This document shows, one piece after another, positions 17,554-26,209 of a stretch of DNA of 64,000 nt. The stretch is taken from the NCBI RefSeq assembly GCF_014656545.1, contig NZ_BNDS01000024.1, positions 1 through 64,000 on the forward strand. Reading direction: 5' to 3'. This DNA is from Neobacillus kokaensis. GTDB taxonomy: Bacteria; Bacillota; Bacilli; Bacillales; Cytobacillaceae. Numbering within the stretch: the stretch's first letter is position 1; each line of letters opens with the position of its first letter. The position numbers and the translations under genes are program-made. Under the pieces are notes generated by a model. The model saw only the letters and a program-made list of their open reading frames with translations, searched no databases and was not told where the DNA came from.

Positions 17554-18537
17554 ATGGCGAAATATTTATGTCTGATGCTGATCTTTTTGCTATTATTTGA
17601 AAATGCTGCCGCTGCTAAAATGGTTGAAACAAATAAACCATATTCATATGAGCAGTTAAGTAATGACATTGTGGAAATTAAAAATAAATATAAAGATCTA
17701 GTTGGAGTCAGATCAATCGGTAAATCGGAACTTGGCAGGGAGATTTGGGCAGCAAAACTAGGAAAAGGGGATAAAACAATCGTATTAATTGGTTCTCATC
17801 ACGGACGCGAATGGATGACAACCATGCTGCTGATGAAAATGCTGGAAACTTACGCCGCTGCTTTTGAGCAGCAGGGCAAGATAGGAGTTAAATCAACTAG
17901 GATACTTAATGAGGTTTCTATTTGGTTCATACCAATGTTAAATCCCGATGGAGTAACGATTCAGCAAAATATTTTAGGGGAATTTTCTTTAGAACATCAA
18001 AAGCGTCTGCTCAAGATGAACGATGGTGATAGAAATTTTAAGAGATGGAAAGCGAATGGAAAGGGCGTGGACTTAAATAGACAATATCCTGCAGATTGGA
18101 ATGACCTTAAATTAGGTCCTTCTGAACCTTATTATAAATCCTATAAGGGAAAGAAACCCCTTGAAGCAGCTGAGGTTCTGGCTTTAACAAGGTTTATCGA
18201 AGAAGTGTCTCCATCCATTGCAGCTGCCTATCATTCAGCGGGCAGGGAAATTTTTTGGAACTACAAAAATGGAATATTTTCACTTAGGGATTACCTCATT
18301 GCTTGGAAAATGGCGAGGCTGACGGGGTATAAATTAGCAATGCCGGATATGGAGGCAACAGGCGGTGGTTTTACAGACTGGTTTATTACTACCTACCATC
18401 GTCCTGCTCTGACAATTGAAATAAGTTATCTAGTAGGAGAAACTAATCCGCCATTAAGTGTGTTTAAAAATGAGTGGAATAGGAATAAATATGTGGGGCT
18501 TATGCTTGCTCATGAGGCTGAAAAAATATTGGATTAA
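17554..18537 (+). CDS. Secreted M14 family zinc carboxypeptidase
   Basis: A 327-residue protein with a signal peptide (residues 1-21, hydrophobic core LCLMLIFLLLF, probable cleavage after AAA). The M14 zinc site is clear: H-x-x-E in GSHHGREWMTTMLL and the third ligand His in AAYHSAGREIFW; the catalytic Glu is in LTIEIS near residue 287. This is the gamma-D-glutamyl-meso-diaminopimelate peptidase type of spore formers, so cleavage of peptidoglycan stem peptides is the likely role. It lacks the LysM repeats of some relatives. ATG follows AGGTGAGGG by 4-5 nt. It sits just before spoVR, which fits a spore-related role. Confidence 0.85.
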   Translation: MAKYLCLMLIFLLLFENAAAAKMVETNKPYSYEQLSNDIVEIKNKYKDLVGVRSIGKSELGREIWAAKLGKGDKTIVLIGSHHGREWMTTMLLMKMLETYAAAFEQQGKIGVKSTRILNEVSIWFIPMLNPDGVTIQQNILGEFSLEHQKRLLKMNDGDRNFKRWKANGKGVDLNRQYPADWNDLKLGPSEPYYKSYKGKKPLEAAEVLALTRFIEEVSPSIAAAYHSAGREIFWNYKNGIFSLRDYLIAWKMARLTGYKLAMPDMEATGGGFTDWFITTYHRPALTIEISYLVGETNPPLSVFKNEWNRNKYVGLMLAHEAEKILD

Positions 18538-18657
18538 ATAGGGACGAATCAGGTTTACCAATTTCATTGGGAAAATGCTGATTGTTTTTTCTATCTTGTT
18601 TCATCATTCCTGCCTTTTCTTCATACATTGTGGTAAGAGGAAAAGGGGGGAGAACTT

Positions 18658-20070
18658 GTGAATGAGGGAGATCGTAACGCACTTGAATACGCTATAACCG
18701 AAATAACCGAAATTGCAAAAGGTTTTGGTTTAGATTTCTATCCGATGCGCTATGAGATTTGTCCTGCTGAAATTATCTATACCTTTGGTGCTTATGGGAT
18801 GCCTACCCGGTTTTCACATTGGAGCTTTGGAAAGCAATTCCATAAAATGAAACTTCATTATGACCTTGGCCTAAGTAAAATTTATGAACTTGTGATTAAC
18901 TCCGACCCATGTTATGCCTTTTTATTGGATTCTAATACGTTAATCCAAAACAAGCTTATTGTTGCTCACGTTCTAGCCCATTGTGACTTCTTTAAGAACA
19001 ATGTCCGTTTCCAAAATACAAAGCGAGATATGGTAGAAAGTATGGCTGCAACAGCAGACCGAATTCATCAATATGAAATTCAATATGGAAAGAAGGAAGT
19101 TGAATCTTTCCTTGATGCAGTGCTGGCTATTGACGAACATATTGACCCTTCCTTAATGAGACCGAAACTTACCTGGTCCATCGAAGATGATATCGAGGAA
19201 GAAGATGATCAACGATCGCCGTCTCCGTATGATGATTTATGGAATTTAGACGAAAAAAATAAAAGCGTGCAAAAACAGCCGCGAAAGAAGAAATTCCCGC
19301 CAAGACCTGAAAAGGACTTATTATTATTTATTGAAACATACAGCAGGGAACTAGAGGATTGGCAACGTGATATTCTAACAATGATGCGCGAAGAAATGCT
19401 TTATTTTTGGCCGCAGCTGGAAACGAAAATCATGAACGAAGGCTGGGCTTCATACTGGCACCAAAGAATTTTGCGGGAGATGAATTTAACCAGCGGAGAA
19501 GCGATTGAATTTGCTAAATTGAACGCAGGTGTTGTTCAACCATCGAAAACAGGAATTAACCCGTATTATCTTGGTTTGAAGATTTTTGAAGATATTGAGG
19601 AACGCTTTAATAATCCTTCGGATGAGATGAAAAAACGAGGAGTTGAAGCAAATTCTGGCAGGGAAAAAATCTTTGAGGTTCGAGAAATCGAATCCGATAT
19701 TTCTTTCCTTAGGAATTATTTAACTAAAGATCTTGTTTATAGGGAGGATATGTACCTTTTTCAAAAGCAGGGCAGAGATTATAAGATTGTCGATAAAGAA
19801 TGGGAACATGTCCGCGACCAATTAGTGAATATGAGGGTGAATGGAGGTTTCCCATATATAACTGTTAATGATGGCGATTATTTGAAAAATGGCGAGCTCT
19901 ACTTAAAACATTGGTATGAAGGGGTAGAGCTGGATGTTAAATACCTAGAGAAGGTATTGCCATATATTCACCAGCTTTGGGGCAGGCCAGTTCATATGGA
20001 AACAGTGATTGAAGAGAGAACAATGTTGTTTTCCTACGATGGCAAGGGTGTACATCGAAAATATCTATAA
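18658..20070 (+). CDS. spoVR: SpoVR family protein
   Basis: A 470-residue soluble protein of the SpoVR family, needed for normal spore cortex formation in B. subtilis; the biochemical role is unknown. Recognised blocks include [27 protein letters not shown]-like (SHWSFGKQF), [12 protein letters not shown] near residue 260, and [17 protein letters not shown]. The NEGWASYWH motif has the look of a metal site. GTG start 5 nt after GGGGGGAG. A hairpin terminator follows. Confidence 0.93.
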   Translation: MNEGDRNALEYAITEITEIAKGFGLDFYPMRYEICPAEIIYTFGAYGMPTRFSHWSFGKQFHKMKLHYDLGLSKIYELVINSDPCYAFLLDSNTLIQNKLIVAHVLAHCDFFKNNVRFQNTKRDMVESMAATADRIHQYEIQYGKKEVESFLDAVLAIDEHIDPSLMRPKLTWSIEDDIEEEDDQRSPSPYDDLWNLDEKNKSVQKQPRKKKFPPRPEKDLLLFIETYSRELEDWQRDILTMMREEMLYFWPQLETKIMNEGWASYWHQRILREMNLTSGEAIEFAKLNAGVVQPSKTGINPYYLGLKIFEDIEERFNNPSDEMKKRGVEANSGREKIFEVREIESDISFLRNYLTKDLVYREDMYLFQKQGRDYKIVDKEWEHVRDQLVNMRVNGGFPYITVNDGDYLKNGELYLKHWYEGVELDVKYLEKVLPYIHQLWGRPVHMETVIEERTMLFSYDGKGVHRKYL

Positions 20071-20078
20071 CGATAAAG

Positions 20079-20105
20079 AAGGCAGCCTGAAAGCTGCCTT
20101 TTTTA
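20079..20105 (+). terminator. Terminator after spoVR
   Basis: The stem AAGGCAGC against GCTGCCTT is followed by six T; it also lies at the 3' end of the convergent XRE-cupin gene. Confidence 0.8.
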
Positions 20106-20630
20106 ATTTTCGGTATAAACCGCAATTAAGACAGCAGCTACTTCATCCCCGATATTCTTTACAAAATGCGGGACGCTTGCGCACCAGCTAAATGTATCTC
20201 CTTCCTCAAGGATAAAGGAGTCTTCCCCTTGTTCCGCAAGGATTTTTCCCTTTAAGACTAAATGGCATTCTTCCCCTTCATGGGCCTTTTGCTCACCGGT
20301 TGAAAACCCTGGAGGGAATTCAACCAGCCTCAAGCTTAATCCCCCTCTAGACGCTAAATGCTCAACTTTTAAATCAGGGTTTTTTGAAAACGTAAATTCT
20401 CTTTCATTTTTTCGAATAACAGTCATATGCTCATCTTTTTCTAACAGCAAATATGGAAGAGGAATTTTTAAGTAATTAGCGATTGTTTGTAATGTGCTGA
20501 TTGATGGGGAAGTGTTGTTATTTTCCACATTGCTAATAAACCCTTTTGAAAGCCCAGTCCCTTCACACATTTGCGCAATCGTTATTTTTTTCCTATTTCT
20601 AATCGAGCGAATTTTTGAACCAATTTCCAT
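20103..20630 (-). CDS. XRE-cupin transcriptional regulator
   Basis: A 175-residue regulator with an N-terminal Cro/C1-type helix-turn-helix (IGSKIRSIRNRKKITIAQMC, recognition helix about GLSKGFISNVENN, residues 5-60) and a C-terminal cupin domain (EGEECHLVLKGK, EEGDTFSWCASVPHFVKN; residues 105-170). The class senses small metabolites through the cupin. ATG 20630 follows GAGGTG by 6 nt; an in-frame GTG at 20639 overlaps the site. It is divergent from the dioxygenase-DoxX-reductase group, so it may control that group, but no operator was identified to prove this. Confidence 0.85.
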   Translation of the reverse strand: MEIGSKIRSIRNRKKITIAQMCEGTGLSKGFISNVENNNTSPSISTLQTIANYLKIPLPYLLLEKDEHMTVIRKNEREFTFSKNPDLKVEHLASRGGLSLRLVEFPPGFSTGEQKAHEGEECHLVLKGKILAEQGEDSFILEEGDTFSWCASVPHFVKNIGDEVAAVLIAVYTEN

Positions 20631-20689
20631 TTTTATCACCTCAGAAGTTTTTTAATGGTGAACTTAATTTCATATTAACAAAAAAGTGA

Positions 20690-20719
20690 TTGACATGCCA
20701 GTTATGTCTCTGGTATTGT
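20690..20719 (+). promoter_or_regulatory. SigA-type promoter candidate before dioxygenase gene
   Basis: A perfect TTGACA (20690-20695) is followed at 18 bp by TATTGT (20714-20719). It faces the dioxygenase gene across a 200-bp leader that contains a gene remnant. Confidence 0.5.
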
Positions 20720-20751
20720 ATAGGAGAACAAAGATTCATATGGAAATACAA

Positions 20752-20880
20752 TAAAATGTCGAATACTTTAATAAGTTAGGTATTCCAGTAATATTTAAAA
20801 TTTTTCTTGAAGGGCATACAGTCACGGGAGAAAATCTACAAGATTTTAAAGAATTGGTATTAAATGATGTACAAAGTTAA
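20752..20880 (+). pseudogene. Short open segment without start, probable gene remnant
   Basis: From a stop at 20752 to a stop at 20878 one frame reads protein-like: EYFNKLGIPVIFKIFLEGHT, then VTGENLQDFKELVLNDVQS. No start codon or ribosome binding site exists in this frame, and two nearby ATGs in other frames stop within eight codons. It looks like the C-terminal scrap of a lost gene between the promoter and the dioxygenase. The family is not recognised. Confidence 0.35.
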
Positions 20881-20915
20881 AAAATACTATGAACAAGGAA
20901 AGGGAGGAATTGAAT

Positions 20916-21695
20916 ATGATGCCATCATTATTTATTGCTCATGGAGCACCATTGCTTGCAATTGAAAATAATGAATATACACAATTTCTAACACAATTAG
21001 GAGAAACAATGCCACGGCCAAAGGCGATTGTTTTATTTTCTGCTCATTGGGAGTCTAGGGTCCAAATGGTCAGTAATGTAAACCAATATACTACGATATA
21101 TGATTTCGGAGGGTTTGACGAAGCATTATACAAAATCCAATATCCTGCACAAGGAGATGAACAGATTTCCAAAGAAATTGAGGATTTATTTACGAAGAGT
21201 GGAGTTCCGTTTGATATAGAAGCACAGCGTGGATTGGACCATGGTGCATGGATTGTCCTTCGCTTACTCTATCCAAATGCAGATATACCGGTGATTTCTA
21301 TGTCGGTCAATTCTAGACTTACACCGGAGGAACAATATAATATTGGAAAGGCCCTATCTGTATTAAGAGCTAAGGGCGTATTAATTATTGGCAGCGGAGG
21401 TACAGTGCATAACCTTAGAGCGTTAAAGTGGGTTGACAATGGGGAAGCAGATCAATGGGCACTTGAATTCGATGATTGGTTAGCCTATCATTTGCAAAAC
21501 TGGGATTTACCTTCACTATTTAAATACGATTCAGTAGCACCGAATGCAGAATATGCGGTACCTCCATATGGTTCTGAACACTTTATTCCAATCTTTTATG
21601 CTATGGGGTCGGCAGATGATCAAAGGAGAGCAGCATTATTGCATCGCAGTTTTCGATATGGAAATCTAAGTCACAGCGTTTGGCAGTTTGGTTAG
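20916..21695 (+). CDS. Class III extradiol dioxygenase (LigB/YgiD/MhqO-like)
   Basis: A 259-residue LigB-fold protein. Metal-site blocks are HGAP (H9), FSAHWES near residue 45, RGLDHGAWIVLRLLYPNADIP near 110 and GSGGTVHNL near 160. This family includes 4,5-DOPA dioxygenase YgiD and the B. subtilis hydroquinone-stress protein MhqO/YdfO, which open aromatic diol rings using Fe or Zn. I start at ATG 20916, 8 nt after GGGAGG; the earlier in-frame ATG at 20889 lacks a site. It is followed by doxX-like and FMN reductase genes, as in mhq-type stress operons, so the likely role is defence against quinones or catechols. Confidence 0.82.
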   Translation: MMPSLFIAHGAPLLAIENNEYTQFLTQLGETMPRPKAIVLFSAHWESRVQMVSNVNQYTTIYDFGGFDEALYKIQYPAQGDEQISKEIEDLFTKSGVPFDIEAQRGLDHGAWIVLRLLYPNADIPVISMSVNSRLTPEEQYNIGKALSVLRAKGVLIIGSGGTVHNLRALKWVDNGEADQWALEFDDWLAYHLQNWDLPSLFKYDSVAPNAEYAVPPYGSEHFIPIFYAMGSADDQRRAALLHRSFRYGNLSHSVWQFG

Positions 21696-21737
21696 TATGT
21701 AGCATAAAAATTTTATACTAAAAATATTTCATGGCAT

Positions 21738-21772
21738 TTATCTCGAATTAAAAATATATAGGTCTGAGATAA
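21738..21772 (+). promoter_or_regulatory. MhqR-like split operator candidate
   Basis: TTATCTCGAATT (from 21738) and GAGATAA (21766-21772) form a 7-bp inverted repeat 33 bp before the doxX-like start. The left arm matches the left half of the B. subtilis MhqR site (TATCTCGAATTCGAGATA), but here the two arms are about 21 bp apart. The assignment is tentative. Confidence 0.4.
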
Positions 21773-21804
21773 AAACAAATAAAAGTACTGGGAGAGAGAA
21801 AATA

Positions 21805-22218
21805 ATGAATTTTAAAAATGAAATTGGTGCAGTTTTTTTACGGGTTATTCTAGGAATAACATTTCTCATTCATGGGTTGTCTAAGTTTCAAGGCGGAATT
21901 GAAAATACAGCTGGATGGTTCGACAGTATTGGGATACCAGGATTTATGGCATATGTAGTTGCAGGGATAGAACTTGTTGGCGGAATGGCCTTAATCATTG
22001 GACTTGGAACTCGGATTGTATCAGCATTGTTTGTCTTAATTATGATTGGTGCAATTATCAAGGTCAAACTAGCAGTCGGGTTCTTGGGAAATGGGCAAAT
22101 GGCAGGATATGAATTAGATCTGGCATTCCTAGCAATGGCATTATTCTTAGCAATAAACGGAAGCAAACAGTTAGCAGTGGATCAATTTTTTGTAAAAAAT
22201 GAATCTGCACAGATTTAA
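21805..22218 (+). CDS. DoxX family membrane protein (MhqP-like)
   Basis: A 137-residue protein with four predicted membrane helices and DoxX family features (AVFLRVILGITFLIHGLSKFQGG at the start; GIELVGGMALIIGLGTR in the middle). In B. subtilis the homologue MhqP is co-induced with a ring-cleaving dioxygenase under quinone stress. ATG follows GGGAGAGAG. An MhqR-like site lies upstream, so it may have its own promoter despite being collinear with the dioxygenase gene. Confidence 0.85.
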   Translation: MNFKNEIGAVFLRVILGITFLIHGLSKFQGGIENTAGWFDSIGIPGFMAYVVAGIELVGGMALIIGLGTRIVSALFVLIMIGAIIKVKLAVGFLGNGQMAGYELDLAFLAMALFLAINGSKQLAVDQFFVKNESAQI

Positions 22219-22277
22219 TCAAGTGAGATCGATAAATTAATAGTAAGTTTCACATTCTAAATTAGGTGGTAAACAGC

Positions 22278-22880
22278 ATGGGATTCTTTAGCAGTCTATT
22301 TGGAAATTCCTCACAAAAGGAGACGAAATCGATGACAAATGAAAAATTAAATATAGGAATTATTTTAGGAAGCACACGTGAGGGACGTGTAAGTCCCCAA
22401 GTAGGAGAATGGGTAAAAGGAATTGCAGATAAACGCGGCGATGCAAATTATGAAATTGTGGATATTGCTGATTATAATTTACCGTTCCTAGGAACAGGTA
22501 CTGGTCAAGAACCAGGAATTCAATCTTGGAATGAAAAACTAGCAAGCTTAGATGGGTTCGTATTTATTGTTCAAGAATACAACCATAGTATCACTGGCGC
22601 TTTAAAAAATGCCCTCGATTTAGCTCGAGAAGTTTGGAATAATAAAGCTGCGGGTTTTGTAAGCTATGGCTCAACAGGTGGAGCACGTGCTGTAGAACAT
22701 TTACGCGGAATCTGCGGAGAATTATTGATTGCTGATGTACGTGTCCATCCAACATTATCATTATTTACTGATTTCGAAAACATGAGCACATTTAAACCAG
22801 CCGAATTACATTTAGATAATGTCAATGCAATGCTTGAGCAAGTGATTGCTTGGAGCGGGGCATTAAAGACTTTACGATAA
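22278..22880 (+). CDS. NAD(P)H-dependent FMN reductase
   Basis: A flavodoxin-like FMN reductase of about 200 residues (YieF/ChrR type). The FMN phosphate loop is GSTREGRVSPQVGEW, the second flavin-contact block is VQEYNHSITGALKNALD, and YGSTGGARAVEHLR follows. It would reduce quinones or azo compounds by two electrons. Two starts are possible: ATG 22278 after AGGTGG (with MGFFSSLFG as N-terminus), chosen here, or ATG 22332 after AAAGGAG, which matches shorter homologues. It completes the dioxygenase-DoxX-reductase set. Confidence 0.85.
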   Translation: MGFFSSLFGNSSQKETKSMTNEKLNIGIILGSTREGRVSPQVGEWVKGIADKRGDANYEIVDIADYNLPFLGTGTGQEPGIQSWNEKLASLDGFVFIVQEYNHSITGALKNALDLAREVWNNKAAGFVSYGSTGGARAVEHLRGICGELLIADVRVHPTLSLFTDFENMSTFKPAELHLDNVNAMLEQVIAWSGALKTLR

Positions 22881-22904
22881 AAAGTAAAATAAACATATAA
22901 AAAA

Positions 22905-22951
22905 CCGCTATTCTTCTAGTTACATTTTTTAGAAGAATAGCGTTTTTTTTT
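22905..22951 (+). terminator. Strong terminator after FMN reductase gene
   Basis: A 12-bp perfect stem (CGCTATTCTTCT against AGAAGAATAGCG) has a T-rich 13-nt loop and nine T. Nearly the same stem recurs at 33689-33726. Confidence 0.9.
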
Positions 22952-23056
22952 GTTTAATGGATAATCTTATATGCTATTTCAAGCACTGGACTATTATATA
23001 GATTATATAATTCTATTATCTAAAGTAAACAAAATATAGGTTGTAATTTTATTTAA

Positions 23057-23093
23057 TAGTGATAATGACGGAAGGACTGGAAGCGCTTAAAAT
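23057..23093 (+). promoter_or_regulatory. Shared upstream box A with cre-like core
   Basis: TAGTGATAATGACGGAAGGA is followed by a CTGGAAGCGCTTAAAAT block. The 37 bp align without gaps to 31119-31155, upstream of allC, at 27 matches. TGGAAGCGCTTAAA (23078-23091) also resembles a CcpA cre site. It is a likely regulator site for the downstream amidohydrolase gene. Confidence 0.45.
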
Positions 23094-23162
23094 AAAAAAG
23101 GTAACCTGAATTTTCTGATAAAATTATATTTTCTGAATGTAGAAAGGAGGAGTGATTATTGT

Positions 23163-24416
23163 ATGGATTTTCAATATTGGTTAACAAATGTACGTCTCGA
23201 CTGCGGTTACGAGTATGAAAATAATGGGATTATCAGAACAAAAACAGAAATTTCCCATCTTTTAATTGATAATGGAATAATTACGAAGGTTATAAATGCT
23301 GATGGACCGCTAATAACAAATCTTCCCCAGTATAATGCAACAAATCTGCTTGCTCTACCCGGTTTTATTGAAAAGCACAACCACCTTGATAAAACATATA
23401 TGGGGATGGCATGGAAATCTTGTGCGCCTGATAAAAAATTGTTGGACCGTTTAACATTTGAAGCTCAGGAAGCTCCTGAACTAGCGAAAACATTAAAGAC
23501 AAGAGCGAAGGAGATGCTTGAAGTTATTGTAGAGTCAGGAGTAACGCATATACGTACCCATGTAAACATTGACACATACTCAGGTTTAAAAAATTTAGAA
23601 TGCGTGCGTGAAACATTACAGACATTTAGCGACAAACTAACCTTTGAAATTGTTGCTTTTCCTCAGCAAGGACTATTACGATCTCAGGCTGGTGCATTAA
23701 TGAAAAAAGCCATGAAAGAAGGAGCTAATTTGGTTGGAGGTCTTGACCCAGGAGGAATTGATTTGAATATTGAGGCATCGCTGCAACAGATGATGGAGAT
23801 TGCGGTAGAGGCTGATGCTGATATAGATATTCATTTACATGACCCAGGACAACTAGGACTATTTACAATTAAAAGATTAGCAGCATTAACTGAGGAAACC
23901 GGGTGGAATGGGAGAGTCACGATTAGCCATGCCCATGCATTAGCGGATGTCTCCCTACAAGAGGTCAGTGAAGCGGCGGAAATATTATCAGCCCTTGAAA
24001 TATCTATTGCATCTGCAGTACCGATTCATAGACCTGCAATCCCTATTCCTCTGCTCCACGATAAGGGAGTATCCATAGGATTAGGCTGTGATGGCTTCTA
24101 TGATTCCTGGTCCCCATTCGGAAATGGTGACATCTTGGAAAAGGCGGGCCGGCTGGCTGAGCGCTTCCGTTTAGTTGATGAAAAATCACTCACTCAAGCC
24201 CTAGGTTTTATTACTGGCGGCAAGACTACACTAGATCAAACGGGAAAGCGATTATGGCCGGCAATTGGAGACAAAGCCAATTTGGTCCTCGTTGATGCCA
24301 GTTGTTCTGCAGAAGCAGTAGCAAGAAGAGCAAATAGACATGTTGTAATCCATAACGGAAAGATGGTCTGTGGGCAGCTTGGGTTAACAGGGAGTTATAG
24401 TGATTTAGTAAAGTGA
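23163..24416 (+). CDS. Cytosine-deaminase-like amidohydrolase, paralogue 1
   Basis: A 417-residue TIM-barrel metal hydrolase, one of four paralogues in the window sharing the start YWLTNVRL. Metal ligands: H72 and H74 in EKHNHLDK, H224 in DIHLHDPG, H256 in SHAHA and D310 in GCDGFYDSW. The D-x-[FI]-x-D-x-W pattern and SH motif are those of the CodA/AtzC group, which deaminate or hydrolyse pyrimidine and triazine rings. Where E. coli CodA has H-C-D-E with catalytic Glu217, this protein has H-L-H-D. The substrate is therefore uncertain. ATG 23163 follows AAAGGAGG by about 10 nt. It is followed by DUF3311-SSS symporter and a second amidohydrolase, suggesting uptake plus hydrolysis of one compound. 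Confidence 0.8.
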   Translation: MDFQYWLTNVRLDCGYEYENNGIIRTKTEISHLLIDNGIITKVINADGPLITNLPQYNATNLLALPGFIEKHNHLDKTYMGMAWKSCAPDKKLLDRLTFEAQEAPELAKTLKTRAKEMLEVIVESGVTHIRTHVNIDTYSGLKNLECVRETLQTFSDKLTFEIVAFPQQGLLRSQAGALMKKAMKEGANLVGGLDPGGIDLNIEASLQQMMEIAVEADADIDIHLHDPGQLGLFTIKRLAALTEETGWNGRVTISHAHALADVSLQEVSEAAEILSALEISIASAVPIHRPAIPIPLLHDKGVSIGLGCDGFYDSWSPFGNGDILEKAGRLAERFRLVDEKSLTQALGFITGGKTTLDQTGKRLWPAIGDKANLVLVDASCSAEAVARRANRHVVIHNGKMVCGQLGLTGSYSDLVK

Positions 24417-24482
24417 CGGGGTACAAAGTAAGAGTTTATGTCAAAAACGAAAGCTTGTCATTGAAAATAAGGGGGCTTTTAA

Positions 24483-24713
24483 ATGTCAAAACGTGAACTA
24501 GGGAACATAACGGTGGGGCTCATTATACCGTTCATTGCGATTATAGGTGTGTTACCTTTTATTGCAAAAATTGAGTTTAGTATTTTGGGTTTTCCGATCC
24601 TGTACTTTTGGGTATTTTTATGGTTTTTTTTGACGACACTTTGTCTTTGCGCTTCCTGGTATTTTTTTGATAGACCAAAATATGAAGACACTGCAGAGAA
24701 AAGAGGGAGATAA
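24483..24713 (+). CDS. DUF3311 small membrane protein
   Basis: A 76-residue protein with two hydrophobic segments (about residues 10-30 and 36-60) and a charged C-terminus. It fits DUF3311, proteins encoded directly before sodium:solute symporters and assumed to be their small subunit. ATG follows AAGGGGG by 7 nt. The next gene begins 2 bp after its stop codon. Confidence 0.82.
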   Translation: MSKRELGNITVGLIIPFIAIIGVLPFIAKIEFSILGFPILYFWVFLWFFLTTLCLCASWYFFDRPKYEDTAEKRGR

Positions 24714-24715
24714 TC

Positions 24716-26179
24716 ATGACGGTATTTGTTTTTAGTGTTATTATGCTTCTGTCCATTGCCATTGCTTTTTACTCTCGCCGTGGGAAAGATGTGCTTAATG
24801 TAGAAGAATATTTAGTTGGAGGAAGATCTTTTAGCGGATTTCTCCTATTCTTCTTAGCAGTTGGTGAAATCTACAGTATTGGTACGATGATTGGGTTTCC
24901 GGGTGGAATCTATGCAAAAGGTCCCAGTTATGGAATATGGTTTTTAGGTTATATACTCTTGGCTTATCCTATTGGATATTTTCTTGCCCCTTTAATTTGG
25001 CGTGTTGGGAAAAAGTACGGCTCTATGACGTTTCCAGATATGTTTAGGGACCATTATTCTAGTCGCGGACTTGAACTAATTGTAACCATTTCTGCTTTGC
25101 TGTTTATGATACCATGGGCTCAATTGCAATTTGAAGGGTTGGTTGTTGCTCTAAGTGCACTAGGTTTTAATTTATCACCGATTGTAGCGGTTGCCATCTC
25201 TGGGTTTTTAGCGTTTCTATATATCTATTTATCCGGTGTAAAGGCTCCAGCACTTATTTCAGTCTTAAAAGATATCTTAATGTTTGGTGCGATTCTTGTT
25301 GCAGGTACTGCTGTATTTATGAAAACGGATGGTGTATCGAACCTTTTTGCCATGGCTAAAGAACAAGGTGCATCGGTTACAATTGGCTCTTCTCAAGCGT
25401 TATTATTCGCCATGACAACTATTTTCTTTCAAGCTCTTGCGTTTTATTGTACACCTGCAATTGCCCCGGTTATTTTTACAGGAAAATCTGAGGCGACAAT
25501 TAAAAGGACACAAAGGTTCATGCCTTTATATATGTTTATGTATCCTTTTTTAATTGCTACCGCTTATTTTTCTTTAGTGGCTGTACCAAATCTCGATGAT
25601 CCTAACCATGCGTTTGTAGCAACCGTAATGACTTTGCTGCCTTCGTGGGGAATCGGCCTTGTAGCTGGCGGTGCGGCGCTTTCCGGAACATTAGTTCTTG
25701 CCACATACAGTTTGGCGGTTGGCGGTATGGTTTCACGTAATTTAGTAAAAAATGTACCCGAATCTTCGCAGAGAAGATGGGTGAGAATCATAGTTTTTCT
25801 TTACCTGCTAGTATCAATGGTCCTGACGTTAGTATCACCTAGTTTAATGGTAAGTTTAATCAACACAGCTTCAGCTGGTTTGGGGCAATTTTTGCCTGGT
25901 TTATTGGCTATCTTCTTCTTCCGCAAAGTAACACCAATTGCTATAGCTTCCGGAATTATTGCGGGCGACTTAGTTGTAATGGGAATCTATCTTGCTGGTA
26001 TAACACTTAATATCCACGTTGGCTTACTAGCTCTAATTTTAAACGTTGCGGTGATGGTTGTTGTGACAAAATTGACTCAGAACAAAAAAGTTATCAATCC
26101 AGTTGCATTTCAGCCGATTGAAGGAAATGTTGTTCATGATGAACAGAAGTTTAAAAATCCGCCTATAGCTGTTGAATAG
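24716..26179 (+). CDS. Sodium:solute symporter (SSS family)
   Basis: A 487-residue protein with about 13 membrane helices. Family marks include the N-terminal YLVGGRSFSGFLLFFLAVGE, followed by GTMIGFPGGIYAKGPSYG, and a long YIYLSGVKAPALISVLKDILM block. It is paired with DUF3311 and flanked by two amidohydrolase genes (23163, 26210), so the likely cargo is the substrate or product of these enzymes, a nitrogen-rich ring or amide. ATG overlaps the end of the DUF3311 gene region with GAGGGAG as ribosome binding site. Confidence 0.88.
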   Translation: MTVFVFSVIMLLSIAIAFYSRRGKDVLNVEEYLVGGRSFSGFLLFFLAVGEIYSIGTMIGFPGGIYAKGPSYGIWFLGYILLAYPIGYFLAPLIWRVGKKYGSMTFPDMFRDHYSSRGLELIVTISALLFMIPWAQLQFEGLVVALSALGFNLSPIVAVAISGFLAFLYIYLSGVKAPALISVLKDILMFGAILVAGTAVFMKTDGVSNLFAMAKEQGASVTIGSSQALLFAMTTIFFQALAFYCTPAIAPVIFTGKSEATIKRTQRFMPLYMFMYPFLIATAYFSLVAVPNLDDPNHAFVATVMTLLPSWGIGLVAGGAALSGTLVLATYSLAVGGMVSRNLVKNVPESSQRRWVRIIVFLYLLVSMVLTLVSPSLMVSLINTASAGLGQFLPGLLAIFFFRKVTPIAIASGIIAGDLVVMGIYLAGITLNIHVGLLALILNVAVMVVVTKLTQNKKVINPVAFQPIEGNVVHDEQKFKNPPIAVE

Positions 26180-26209
26180 TAATAACGACTTTTAATGGAG
26201 TTTGATAAG

